Shown here: positions 50,660 through 59,100 of the stretch, piece by piece
How positions within the stretch are numbered: position 1 is the stretch's first letter
How the letters are laid out: each line of letters begins with the position of its first letter
Translations under genes and position numbers: made by a program
Assembly: GCA_965224235.1 (NCBI GenBank)
Contig: CBDCYP010000002.1
Location: 124,001 to 188,000 of the forward strand
Source: G958295935 sp965224235
GTDB lineage: Bacteria; Chloroflexota; Dehalococcoidia; Lucifugimonadales; Lucifugimonadaceae
Reading direction: 5' to 3'
Length of the DNA stretch: 64,000 bases
The notes under the pieces: model-generated
What the model was told of the DNA's origin: nothing
The model's database searches: none
What the model saw: only the letters and a program-made list of their open reading frames with translations

Positions 50660-53563
50660 ATGGCCCGCCATACCGAACCTGCCGTAAACAACTCACTGGG
50701 CAGTCTGCTCCAGGGGATGCTGCCCCGCAGTCACGTGCGTTCCGAGAACACCCAGGCCATCGTCGGGCATTCGGGCCTGCGCCCGGACGTCCTGATCACG
50801 GCGCCAGGCCGTTCCCCGGTTGTAATCGAGGCCGAATACCTGCCCGCGGCCACCGCCGAGGTCGAAGCAAAAGAGAGGCTCGGTCTCTACGTAGCCGAGG
50901 ACGGCCGTCGCATCGAAGCTGTCATCGCGCTCAGATACCCGATCGACATGGGCGATGCCGACGACCTCCGAGCCGCATTGACCGAATCCCGCATCTCATG
51001 GTGCGTATTCACTGAGGAGTCCGCGGGCGTGACCCGGTTCCCCGAGTCGGGGTGGCTCGATGGCGCCGTCGGTGATCTGGCCGACCTCGTCCGCCTGGTA
51101 TCCGTCCCGCAGCGTGCCGTGGATGAGGCCGCCACAACCTTGCAGGAGGGTATCGACGCGGCCGCGAAGGTCCTCGACGAACTGAACACGACACGCTCCG
51201 GCATCACGATCGCCATAGCCCGCCTGCTCGGTATGACCGACGTCCCCCAGACCCGCCGCATGGCCTGCGCCATCATCGCCAACGCAATGATCTTTCACGA
51301 GCGGATTGCCGGCATGCATCCGACCGTCAGGCCGCTGGGGTTGGTGTGCGGTGACGGCGTCCCCAATCCGCAGGGTGAGATGCTGGCCGCGTGGACCGAC
51401 ATCCTTGCTATCGATTACTGGGCGATCTTCGCCATCGCAAAGGACGTTCTGGAACAGCTGCCATCGGCGGATGCCGCCCGGATTCTGAGGCGATTGAGAA
51501 ACACCGCCCAGGCAGTTAACTCAGCCGGTGTAGACAATGCCCATGACCTGACCGGCCGCATCTTCCAGCGGCTCATTGCCGATCGCAAGTACCTGGCAAC
51601 CTTCTACACCCTGCCCGCGTCAGCCGCGCTGTTGGCCCGGCTGGCCGTAGCAAGAATGGACGGCGTGGACTGGTCCGATGCCGAAGCGATCGGCAAACTG
51701 CGAGTCGCCGATTTCGCCTGCGGTACCGGCGCATTGCTCTCGGCCGTGTATGACCAGATTGCAGCCCGCCACGAACGAGACGGGGCCAGCTCGGCGGACC
51801 TGCACCGGGTGATGCTGGAGGAGGTCCTGTACGGGTGCGACGTGATGCCATCGGCTATCCACATCACCGGCGCCACCCTGTCGGGAATCGAACCCTCGGT
51901 CGATTTTGGGAATTCCCGCCTGTACACGCTCCCGTACGGCCGGCAGTCAGACGGAACTGTGAAGATCGGCTCTCTGGAATTGATGCAGACCGAACAGACG
52001 ATGGCGCTGTTTCACACCAGCGACCCGGGCAAGCGCACAGGCAGTACCGGCGAAGAGTCCGCGGAGCAGATAGTCGCAGAGTTCCCCGACGAAGGCTTTG
52101 ACCTGGTGATCATGAACCCGCCGTTTACTAGTAATACGGCCAAAGAAGGGTCTCACATTGGTACATTCGCGCCTGCGTTTGCTGCATTTGACAGCAACGA
52201 CAGGGACCAACGTGAGATGGCAAAGCATTTATCCAAGCTCAAGATCGGTACTTGCTACCACGGACACGCTGGTTTGGCATCGGCTTTTGTTGCACTGGCC
52301 GACCGCAAGTTAAAACCGGGAGGCATAATCGCCCTGGTTCTGCCACTCACGATTTCTGCAGCATCATCTTGGGTACGATGTCGGGAATTGATCGGCGAAG
52401 CGTTTGATGATGTCACAATCATAAGTATCGCCGCAAACGGTTTCGATATGTCGTTCTCATCGGATACCGGTATGGCGGAATGTTTGGTTATTGCCAGGAA
52501 GTTGAAACCCGGCGAATCATCGGCAAAGCGGATCAGATTCGTTTCGTTGAATCGACGGCCAAAAGGGTTCGCCGAAGCGAACGCTGTTGCAAGAGACATC
52601 ATTGGCACACGTGGTACTAGACGCATAGAAGATGGACCATTTGGTGGAACACCATTAACGATTGGAGATGTCTCCATCGGTGAGATATTGTCCGCCCCAA
52701 ACCAAACATATGGAGCGGTATGGGGTGGGGTACGGACTTCAGATTATTCCCTGGCCCAAACTGCCTATGCGTTGTCTCATTCCGAATTAAACCTTCCTTC
52801 TACTCATATCTCATTCGACCTGAAAGTAGCCACCGTGAACGAGCTAGGCACCATGGGACGGTACGACCTCGATATCACAGGCAAACCCCCTCAGGGACCT
52901 TTCACTAGAGTCGCATATCGGGCTACAGCCACTTACCCGTCCCTATGGAATCATGCTGCCAAGAAAGAAACACGGATTGTTTGTATTCCGGACTCGGAAT
53001 TATTAGTGCGGCAAGGGATGGAAGATAAGGCAGCAGTTATTTGGGCAACCGCAAGCCGTGCACACCTGAACCGAGACTTTCAATTTAATTCCCAGCCGTT
53101 ATCGGTGGCATTCACTAAAAGAGAGACCATAGGCGGCCGTGCTTGGCCAAACGTGGTTTTTGACGATGCCGGATTTGATTGTGTTTTCGCCGTTTGGGGC
53201 AACTCCACCTTAGGAATGTTGTCGTACTGGTGGCACGCCAATCGACAGCAAAGCGGCCGGGGCATCATTGCCATACGCTCAGCGGATTCACTGCCCGTGT
53301 TAGACTTTCGCGCCCTGAGTGACGATCAACTGATCATGGCAGAGTCGATCTTCGACGAGTTCCGCGACAAAGAGCTGAAGCCCGCCTACCTGGCCGACGC
53401 CGACCCCAACCGCGCCCTGCTGGACCGCCGCGTCATCCGCGACCTCCTCGGCTTCGATGAGGACATCTACATGGGCGTACGCCGCCTGGCCGCCAAGTGG
53501 TGCGCCGAGCCGTCGGTGCATGGGGGTAAGCCACGTCCCAAAGGCGCAAAGTTCGTCGCATAG
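50660..53563 (+). CDS. Single-chain restriction-methylase (type IIG-like N6-adenine methyltransferase)
   Basis: The protein has 967 residues. The N-terminal 1-110 carries LRPDVLITAPGRSPVVIEAE and YLPAATAEVEAKERLG, a PD...E-x-E arrangement of a PD-(D/E)XK nuclease. The methylase core has motif I VADFACGTGALLSAVY (about 348-363) and motif IV LVIMNPPFT (about 482-490), typical of N6-adenine gamma-class enzymes. The C-terminal half should hold target recognition. From just after NPPF (about 52125) to about 53300 the DNA is visibly richer in A+T and in rare codons, then returns to GC-rich coding. This suggests exchange of the recognition part. No separate restriction or specificity gene is adjacent. 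Confidence 0.82.
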   Translation: MARHTEPAVNNSLGSLLQGMLPRSHVRSENTQAIVGHSGLRPDVLITAPGRSPVVIEAEYLPAATAEVEAKERLGLYVAEDGRRIEAVIALRYPIDMGDADDLRAALTESRISWCVFTEESAGVTRFPESGWLDGAVGDLADLVRLVSVPQRAVDEAATTLQEGIDAAAKVLDELNTTRSGITIAIARLLGMTDVPQTRRMACAIIANAMIFHERIAGMHPTVRPLGLVCGDGVPNPQGEMLAAWTDILAIDYWAIFAIAKDVLEQLPSADAARILRRLRNTAQAVNSAGVDNAHDLTGRIFQRLIADRKYLATFYTLPASAALLARLAVARMDGVDWSDAEAIGKLRVADFACGTGALLSAVYDQIAARHERDGASSADLHRVMLEEVLYGCDVMPSAIHITGATLSGIEPSVDFGNSRLYTLPYGRQSDGTVKIGSLELMQTEQTMALFHTSDPGKRTGSTGEESAEQIVAEFPDEGFDLVIMNPPFTSNTAKEGSHIGTFAPAFAAFDSNDRDQREMAKHLSKLKIGTCYHGHAGLASAFVALADRKLKPGGIIALVLPLTISAASSWVRCRELIGEAFDDVTIISIAANGFDMSFSSDTGMAECLVIARKLKPGESSAKRIRFVSLNRRPKGFAEANAVARDIIGTRGTRRIEDGPFGGTPLTIGDVSIGEILSAPNQTYGAVWGGVRTSDYSLAQTAYALSHSELNLPSTHISFDLKVATVNELGTMGRYDLDITGKPPQGPFTRVAYRATATYPSLWNHAAKKETRIVCIPDSELLVRQGMEDKAAVIWATASRAHLNRDFQFNSQPLSVAFTKRETIGGRAWPNVVFDDAGFDCVFAVWGNSTLGMLSYWWHANRQQSGRGIIAIRSADSLPVLDFRALSDDQLIMAESIFDEFRDKELKPAYLADADPNRALLDRRVIRDLLGFDEDIYMGVRRLAAKWCAEPSVHGGKPRPKGAKFVA

Positions 53564-53684
53564 ACCGGCCCAGTGACACCCGAGCTTCTGGAAATCCTCT
53601 CAGGTTGTACACTGAGGGGAATGGCAACGCTGGGTTGAATTGTGGGAGCGGCCAACAGCGACTATTGCCGGGTGAGGTGGACCA

Positions 53685-54290
53685 ATGTTTACAGAGTTCG
53701 ACCGAAATGAGTCCATACTGCTCGCCTTGTTGAGCAGGCTTAAAGGCTGGACGGTCAGGACCAAGATCGTAAAACTCGCGTACATGATGGACAACGAGAT
53801 GTTTGGGCAGGCGGGAGTCCGCGCCACCGAGTTCGACTACAAATGGGACAATTACGGCCCGAATGACAGTTCGAATTCCATCGTGAAAACGCTTGATAGC
53901 CTGATTGAGCGAAAAGTAATCGAGTACGCCCAAACCCCAAACCCTTTCCGCGATGGCGATACTGCCCATAACTACAAGGTAAATTCCCGAGTAGCGCCGG
54001 AATTGCCGTTGACGGCGGACGATTGGGTTTTCGTCTATGTAACGATCAAAAAATGGGGCGCCATGACCGCAAGCGACTTGGCAGCCGAATCAAAAACGAC
54101 CCTGCCGTTCAAGAATGCAAAACAGGGCGACCGACTCGAATTCGTCCGCGATCCGGCCGTATTGGCCCGTCAACGGGCACTCATGGCGAAACATGGGGAT
54201 TTCATAAGAGCCAGGGCAGCCGAAACTGAGTCGTTAACCCTCGAAACCGCAGGGGTGCGATTAGACGACCTGCGGCTGTTCGATGCGTAG
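53685..54290 (+). CDS. Panacea (SocA-like/DUF4065) domain antitoxin
   Basis: The product has 201 residues. The Panacea-type core is KIVKLAYMMDNEMFGQAG, then FDYKWDNYGPNDSSNSIVKT and LDSLIERKVIEY. These match the K..KLlYl.d......g......Y..w.yGP....i...l..L...g.i motif of the domain. Panacea proteins neutralise many unrelated toxins in two-gene systems. The next gene's ATG (54283) overlaps this stop by eight bases. It follows the restriction-methylase by 121 bp, so the island combines two defence types. Confidence 0.78.
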   Translation: MFTEFDRNESILLALLSRLKGWTVRTKIVKLAYMMDNEMFGQAGVRATEFDYKWDNYGPNDSSNSIVKTLDSLIERKVIEYAQTPNPFRDGDTAHNYKVNSRVAPELPLTADDWVFVYVTIKKWGAMTASDLAAESKTTLPFKNAKQGDRLEFVRDPAVLARQRALMAKHGDFIRARAAETESLTLETAGVRLDDLRLFDA

Positions 54291-54555
54291 TGAAGTCCGA
54301 CTGAGGCTGCAGGCCCGAGCGTTCTTTCAGAACGCTGACCGGTTAACCAGACGCGTACTCTATCAAGAGATAGACGCATTTCGTAACAATCCAACCCCGG
54401 ACCATGAATGGGTTGCCGTTAGCGGGCCCGATAGGTTCGGCCGCATCCAGTACAACTACGCACAGGGTCCTTGGCTAATTACGTTCGTGTTGCTGTCGTT
54501 CGTTCCTGAAGAATTTGCGTCCATCGTAGTCACGGGCATTATCCATTACGAATGA
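54283..54555 (+). CDS. Probable toxin partner of the Panacea antitoxin
   Basis: The product has 90 residues and overlaps the antitoxin's end by eight bases (ATG inside GATGCGTAG). It begins MRSEVRLRLQARAFFQNADR, with a central FGRIQYNYAQGPWLITFVLL beta region and a final VTGIIHYE. I do not recognise a toxin family. The alternation of helices then strands is compatible with a small RelE-like or novel PanT fold, but this is only an impression. Role inferred from operon position behind the Panacea gene. Confidence 0.6.
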   Translation: MRSEVRLRLQARAFFQNADRLTRRVLYQEIDAFRNNPTPDHEWVAVSGPDRFGRIQYNYAQGPWLITFVLLSFVPEEFASIVVTGIIHYE

Positions 54556-54581
54556 CGCTCCGGCGCATCAAAGCACCCGCT

Positions 54582-55643
54582 TCACTCTTCCAGCATATCG
54601 ATCAGCGGTTGAAGGTTCTCGGGTCTGGCCTTGAAGCCGATCCCAAGCTCGTGCACGATTTCGATGATGCGGTCGTTGAAGGGCGTCAAAACTCCCGCTT
54701 CCCTGCCCTTGCGGGAAACGTAACCATTCAGGTCGTCGATCTCGGTGCTGCGGCCTTTCAAGACGTCCTGGCCAAACGACGGCCGTCCACCCGCCACTTG
54801 CCGCGCCGACTCCATAATCGCGGTCTCAGTCTCCTCCACGTTGCGCCCGTTGATCGCATCGATCAGACTGTCTGCCGTTACACCCATCACCGGCTGCAGG
54901 TTGTTGCCAAGCGCCCGCGCCACCTGCGCCGTCTCCGCCCCCAGGTGAATGCTCACCCGCCGCGGCTCAGAAGTAGTCCGAACCTCGGCCGCCCCCAGAC
55001 CGGTCAGTCCGGCGATGGCGTTGTTCATGTTGTTGATGATCAGCTTTGACCAGCGTTCGCCGATCAGGTCGGTGGTCACCTCGGTGTGCTCGACGTGATT
55101 CATGATGGACGCCAGCTTGTGCGCCCGCTCACTGTCGCTGCCGTCCAACTCACCGACTTTGAAGCCGAGCTGGTTGGAGTCCGTGCGCACAACCCTGCCG
55201 GGCTCGTAGCACCCTGCGCCGATCGTTATGACCGCTCCCATCGTGCGTTCAGCTCCTGCGATGGCCGCCACCCGTTCGTCGTTGATGCCGTTCTGGAAGT
55301 CGACCACCGTCCCGCCCTCGGCGAGGTACCGCATCATCAACATCGTCGACCACTCGGTATCACGCGCCTTGACGGCGACGAATACCCAGTCGAATGGGAC
55401 CGTCTCGAATTGAAGTTCGTGGATGTGGAGCGCGACGGGATGAGTGAGCAACTCCTCCCCGCGCCGTTCGACAATGAGACCGTTTGTCTTTATCTCTTCG
55501 ACGTGCTCGGGCCATTGGTCCACGAGTGTCGTGTCGAACCCCGCATGCGCGAGCATGCCGCCCACATTTCCGCCTATCGCGCCGGCGCCGACGATTCCGA
55601 TTCTCACAGAAGACCTGCCCTTGTCATCATTCATGATGACCAT
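54582..55643 (-). CDS. Ketopantoate reductase family protein
   Basis: The product has 353 residues. The NADP motif is IGIVGAGAIGGNVGGMLA. The VFVAVKARDTEW strand and DFQNGINDE motif follow, then the catalytic Lys in GERWSKLIINNMNNAIAGL, and RPSFGQDVLKGRSTEIDDLNG with the catalytic Glu near the C-terminus. These are all PanE/ApbA features. It reduces 2-dehydropantoate or a related 2-keto acid. The length (about 50 more than E. coli PanE) and the lack of pan genes nearby leave room for another 2-keto acid. Its 3' end faces the toxin gene, 26 bp away. Confidence 0.86.
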   Translation of the reverse strand: MVIMNDDKGRSSVRIGIVGAGAIGGNVGGMLAHAGFDTTLVDQWPEHVEEIKTNGLIVERRGEELLTHPVALHIHELQFETVPFDWVFVAVKARDTEWSTMLMMRYLAEGGTVVDFQNGINDERVAAIAGAERTMGAVITIGAGCYEPGRVVRTDSNQLGFKVGELDGSDSERAHKLASIMNHVEHTEVTTDLIGERWSKLIINNMNNAIAGLTGLGAAEVRTTSEPRRVSIHLGAETAQVARALGNNLQPVMGVTADSLIDAINGRNVEETETAIMESARQVAGGRPSFGQDVLKGRSTEIDDLNGYVSRKGREAGVLTPFNDRIIEIVHELGIGFKARPENLQPLIDMLEE

Positions 55644-55884
55644 TCCCGTCCTGACCGTGAAGCGGCCCGGTTATCTGCCCCGACGACGTCTTGGACGATT
55701 TCCAAAAAGCTGTCTATCCAAGGCCAACTTTCAGCCGAGTTGGTCACCCTTGCGGGGGAATGCCTCGCCCGAAAAGCCGCGCATGCGACAATCCAAGGTA
55801 CCGCCTGCCCCAAAATAACTGGTCCAGGCAAGCGAAACGGGCCAAGTCGATCTTGGCCCGCGTTCGAATGCTATCCAGTGTTCG

Positions 55885-56337
55885 TCACTTCCTGACCCGC
55901 CCGATGCCGTAACCGCCGAGAAACGCTCCGACACCTATACCGCCAAGTTTGATCACTTCGACGAGGAGATCGTTGTTCTCCTTTACAGCTAGCAGGCTGG
56001 AAAATCCGACTACGGCGCCAAGCACGACAATGCCCACAATCGCATATATCCTGCGCGTGTCTTTTCGATCCGCCAGTTCGTTTTCGTTATCTTTGCCTAC
56101 AAGTTCAATTAACCCGGAAATGTGTTCAGGGGTGATCTTCTGTGCTATGGGATTCATGGAACCCACAGCCATCCCCATAAACTGCTCGACTTTGCCTCGA
56201 GCTTCTTTGGGAATTGCTTCCAGAACCTCTGGTGGTACGAGACCCGGGCTTACTGGACCATCGCCGTGTTCTTCACTGGCAGGGCTAACCGGCCCAATTG
56301 GTCGACGCGGCGAATCTGGTGGAGATGGGTCTACCAT
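55885..56337 (-). CDS. Membrane protein of unknown function (two TM helices)
   Basis: The protein has 150 residues. A Pro-rich N-terminus (MVDPSPPDSPRRPIGPVSPA) precedes a helix PPEVLEAIPKEARGKVEQFM, then an acidic segment ENELADRKDTRRIYAIVGI. Two hydrophobic segments follow: IVGIVVLGAVVGFSSLLAV (about 101-118) and LGGIGVGAFLGGYGIG (about 130-146). The layout, a cytoplasmic helix followed by a TM pair, resembles DUF2335-like proteins. It overlaps the preceding gene's end by seven bases (56331-56337), so the two are co-transcribed. Confidence 0.6.
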   Translation of the reverse strand: MVDPSPPDSPRRPIGPVSPASEEHGDGPVSPGLVPPEVLEAIPKEARGKVEQFMGMAVGSMNPIAQKITPEHISGLIELVGKDNENELADRKDTRRIYAIVGIVVLGAVVGFSSLLAVKENNDLLVEVIKLGGIGVGAFLGGYGIGRVRK

Positions 56338-56732
56338 GCCGGCTTAAACGAACGCGTGGGGGAAAGGTGCGACGATCCAGGCGTGGACCGAACCGCTCTG
56401 CGGCCTCGACGAGCCCTGAACCCCCAGTCCTCTATCATTTCCGTGAATTTAGCGTAGATCATCATGGCCGAGAGCTGAGCGACTAACTCATTAGCCTGTT
56501 GCTCTGTGATGCAGCCCCCCCGCATAGAGACCGTGACCGCGCCCAGCGCCTCCCGAAAACCTTGCTCAAGGGAATCTGGCATTTCGGTTGCAGACACAAC
56601 TTCGGCCAGTAGCGCGGACCAGTCGGCCTGGGAACTTTCACCCGAAAGTTGAGTAATTTTGGTCTGTGTAACCATCGAATTCATAGCTGAGATTGCTGGA
56701 TCGTGAAGTTTATCAGAATGTTCTGCGACCAT
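56331..56732 (-). CDS. Hypothetical protein, operon partner of the two-TM protein
   Basis: The protein has up to 133 residues from the ATG at 56732; starts at 56684 or 56675 are also possible. The centre is helical (SLEQGFREALGAVTVSMRGG, then ANELVAQLSAMMIYAKFTEM), and the C-terminus is Arg-rich. No family is recognised. It overlaps the next gene by seven bases. Confidence 0.5.
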   Translation of the reverse strand: MVAEHSDKLHDPAISAMNSMVTQTKITQLSGESSQADWSALLAEVVSATEMPDSLEQGFREALGAVTVSMRGGCITEQQANELVAQLSAMMIYAKFTEMIEDWGFRARRGRRAVRSTPGSSHLSPTRSFKPAW

Positions 56733-56908
56733 TTCGTGTTGACAATTTTAACGTGATCGATCCCGGTGGCGATGCGGTTGCGCTCGAATGCCGACCCGTC
56801 GGCCGCCGGACAAACACCCTGCGGATTGGCCGTTTTAGGCCTTACCCGGTCTCAGCTTTTTCCGAACCCACATGAACCGACAAACGGCGGCCAACCCTCT
56901 GACTTCAT

Positions 56909-58048
56909 TTACCCCTGCGGGGCGCTTGCAAATCTTGCGGGGTCGAGCGCTGTGACATCGTACTCGCTCTCCCCGTCGACGATCATGTCCGCTATCCACT
57001 TGCCGGTCACCGGGCCGAAGTGAATGCCCTCTGACCAATGACCTGTAGCCAGGTAGACGCCTTCCCACCCGGGCGCAGCGCCGACGATCGGCACTCCGTC
57101 TTCCGGCATCGGCCTTAGGCAGGCAGTGTGGCTCACGATGTCCGAAACGTTGACGCGGTCGGTGAGGCGGGCCGCAACTGCCAGGATCTCGTCGCGCGCT
57201 TCGCGAGTGGGCGTCACGTCGAAACCCGCTTCTTCCCTCGTCGACCCGACGATCGTCCCTGTCAGACGCTTTGGGAGGACTACCCCGCCTTTCGTAATCG
57301 CGCCTATGCTAACGGGCGTTTCGCCATCTTTCGCCGGGGCGAGGTAAAGCAGTTGCCCCTTTTGCGGTCTTACCGGCACCCGACAGCCAAGCCACGCGCC
57401 CGCTTCACCAGCCCACGGTCCGCTGGCGATAACTACGTGACCAGCACGTATTACAGAGCCGTCATCGAGTTTCACGCCTGCCGCGCGACGGCCGTTCTCG
57501 GCTAACAATCCGGTCACGCGCCCCTGTACCAACCGCGCACCGCCAATCTCCGCAGCGGCCCACACCGACGTCGTGAACGCATGCGCGTCTACAGTCGGTT
57601 CGAAATCGCATTCGATCGCGGCGAGGATATCTGCCGTCAACCAATCTGTGAGCGATTTCGCCTCGGCAGGTCCGAGCCACCTCGCCTCGAATCCCTCCGC
57701 CCGTCGTTTCGATCTCCAATCCTCCAGCGCCGCGACATCCTCTTCATCCAACGCTATGCGCAGATGTGGCCGCTTGTCGTATCCGTGGTCGATACCTGTA
57801 ACTTCATGAAGTGAATCGGCCAGCTCCGCATGCAGGTCGAGGGTAGCCGGAGACAGGGAGAGCAAGCCCGGATCACAACTGCCGGAGTAGGGAGTCAGTA
57901 TCCCGGCCGCTTTGCCGCTAGCGCCGGTGGCAACCCCGTTCATCTCCACCACCGAGGCGCTCACCCCCCGGCGGGCAAGGTACAGGGCGGTCGCGCAGCC
58001 AATCACCCCGCCACCAACGATCACTACGTCAGTCGAGTTGTTCACCAC
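56909..58048 (-). CDS. Glycine oxidase ThiO-like FAD oxidoreductase
   Basis: The product has 379 residues. The FAD motif is VVIVGGGVIGCATALYLARR, and the family's second contact ATGASGKAAGILTPYSG. A central HAFTTSVWAAAEIGGARLVQ segment and the C-terminal TGHWSEGIHFGPVTGKWIAD complete the DAO fold. It would oxidise glycine, sarcosine or a D-amino acid with oxygen or another acceptor. No thiamine genes are near, so the ThiO role is open. It is the second DAO-type oxidase of the window, after the one at 42263. Confidence 0.85.
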   Translation of the reverse strand: MVNNSTDVVIVGGGVIGCATALYLARRGVSASVVEMNGVATGASGKAAGILTPYSGSCDPGLLSLSPATLDLHAELADSLHEVTGIDHGYDKRPHLRIALDEEDVAALEDWRSKRRAEGFEARWLGPAEAKSLTDWLTADILAAIECDFEPTVDAHAFTTSVWAAAEIGGARLVQGRVTGLLAENGRRAAGVKLDDGSVIRAGHVVIASGPWAGEAGAWLGCRVPVRPQKGQLLYLAPAKDGETPVSIGAITKGGVVLPKRLTGTIVGSTREEAGFDVTPTREARDEILAVAARLTDRVNVSDIVSHTACLRPMPEDGVPIVGAAPGWEGVYLATGHWSEGIHFGPVTGKWIADMIVDGESEYDVTALDPARFASAPQG

Positions 58049-58126
58049 AGTCCCCTACCTACCTGCGCCAAAAAACGGCAGAGGCCAATATAGTCGGCGC
58101 GATCCTTTGGCGAATCCGGCGCGTGT

Positions 58127-58828
58127 TCAGCCTTCGGCCCGTGCAAGGAGAGCCGCCTCGTATACCGCAAACCTTGCTGCCGCTCGGCTCGATGCGAACG
58201 CCATAGCGTCCTTTATCGCGAAAATGATGACGCCGCGGACTCCGGCCCGGTGCTTGTGGACGGCCAGTGACGGGTTGACAGTTATCTGTTTCAGCACCGT
58301 CAGATCGCACGACTGAACGAGATGGCGGAATGAGCGGGGCGTGTAGAAGTTAACGTGACCGCCAGAGCTGCGTACGAAGTTCCAGCCGAGCCAGAGAGTG
58401 TCTTCCAGCGGTACCTGCAGCACCACATTTCGCGCCACCCTCGCCGCCTCGCGAATCATCCGGCGAGGGTTTTCAAGGTGTTCGGCCACGTGGTTCAACA
58501 TCGCAAGGTCGAAGTCGCGGTCTCCGAAAGGAACGGTCTCGCCGTCGAACGTCGACGCGCTTGCTAGGCCTGGGATGTCGCGGCTTGCCAATTTGTCGAT
58601 GGCCGCCTGAGACACGTCGATGGCGCGATAGGACTTGCCAAAGCCCCGGGAAGCGAGGTCGACGAGCATCGCGCCATCTCCCGCGCCGATCTCGATGATC
58701 GACTCGTGGGGCACCTGACTCGCCAGCCGGACCACGCTGTCGACCTTGCCGCGGGCAGCTAGGCGGCGGCGCAGCGGGATTCCCGGATCCTCATAGACCT
58801 TGTCGTAAAACGACCTTGCGTCAAGCAC
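58127..58828 (-). CDS. Class I SAM-dependent methyltransferase
   Basis: The product has 233 residues. Motif I is IIEIGAGDGAMLVDLASRG, the ribose acid is AIDVS, motif post-I/IV is FDLAMLNHVAEHLENPRRMI and the next motif is VARNVVLQVPLEDTLW. It is of the Methyltransf_11 type often found in ubiquinone/lipid or cell-surface small-molecule methylation. A conserved HVNFYTPRSFRHLVQSC segment occurs in methyltransferases of polysaccharide loci. The substrate cannot be told. The gene is alone on the minus strand, 78 bp upstream of the ThiO-like gene start and thus probably in the same transcript. Confidence 0.85.
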   Translation of the reverse strand: MLDARSFYDKVYEDPGIPLRRRLAARGKVDSVVRLASQVPHESIIEIGAGDGAMLVDLASRGFGKSYRAIDVSQAAIDKLASRDIPGLASASTFDGETVPFGDRDFDLAMLNHVAEHLENPRRMIREAARVARNVVLQVPLEDTLWLGWNFVRSSGGHVNFYTPRSFRHLVQSCDLTVLKQITVNPSLAVHKHRAGVRGVIIFAIKDAMAFASSRAAARFAVYEAALLARAEG

Positions 58829-59100
58829 GGCAGACGCGCCGGTAGAAAAAAATCTGCTGACTCAACATCCGCCCAATCCTAGCACCCAAACGCAACCTCT
58901 TCGACGGGGGCGTAAACAATTACGTTCTCGGGAACGAATCTTTCGAAAACTCCACCGGGTAAGCTAGCCGCCTCCCCCGCGGCCGTTCTGCCGAACCACG
59001 TTAGTTGAAACAAACACCTCTCCCCGCAGTGACCAGAACGGGTGGCTGACCAACGGTAGGGTAAGTGACGACGTATATCGGCCGCCCAGGGGTGATACTG

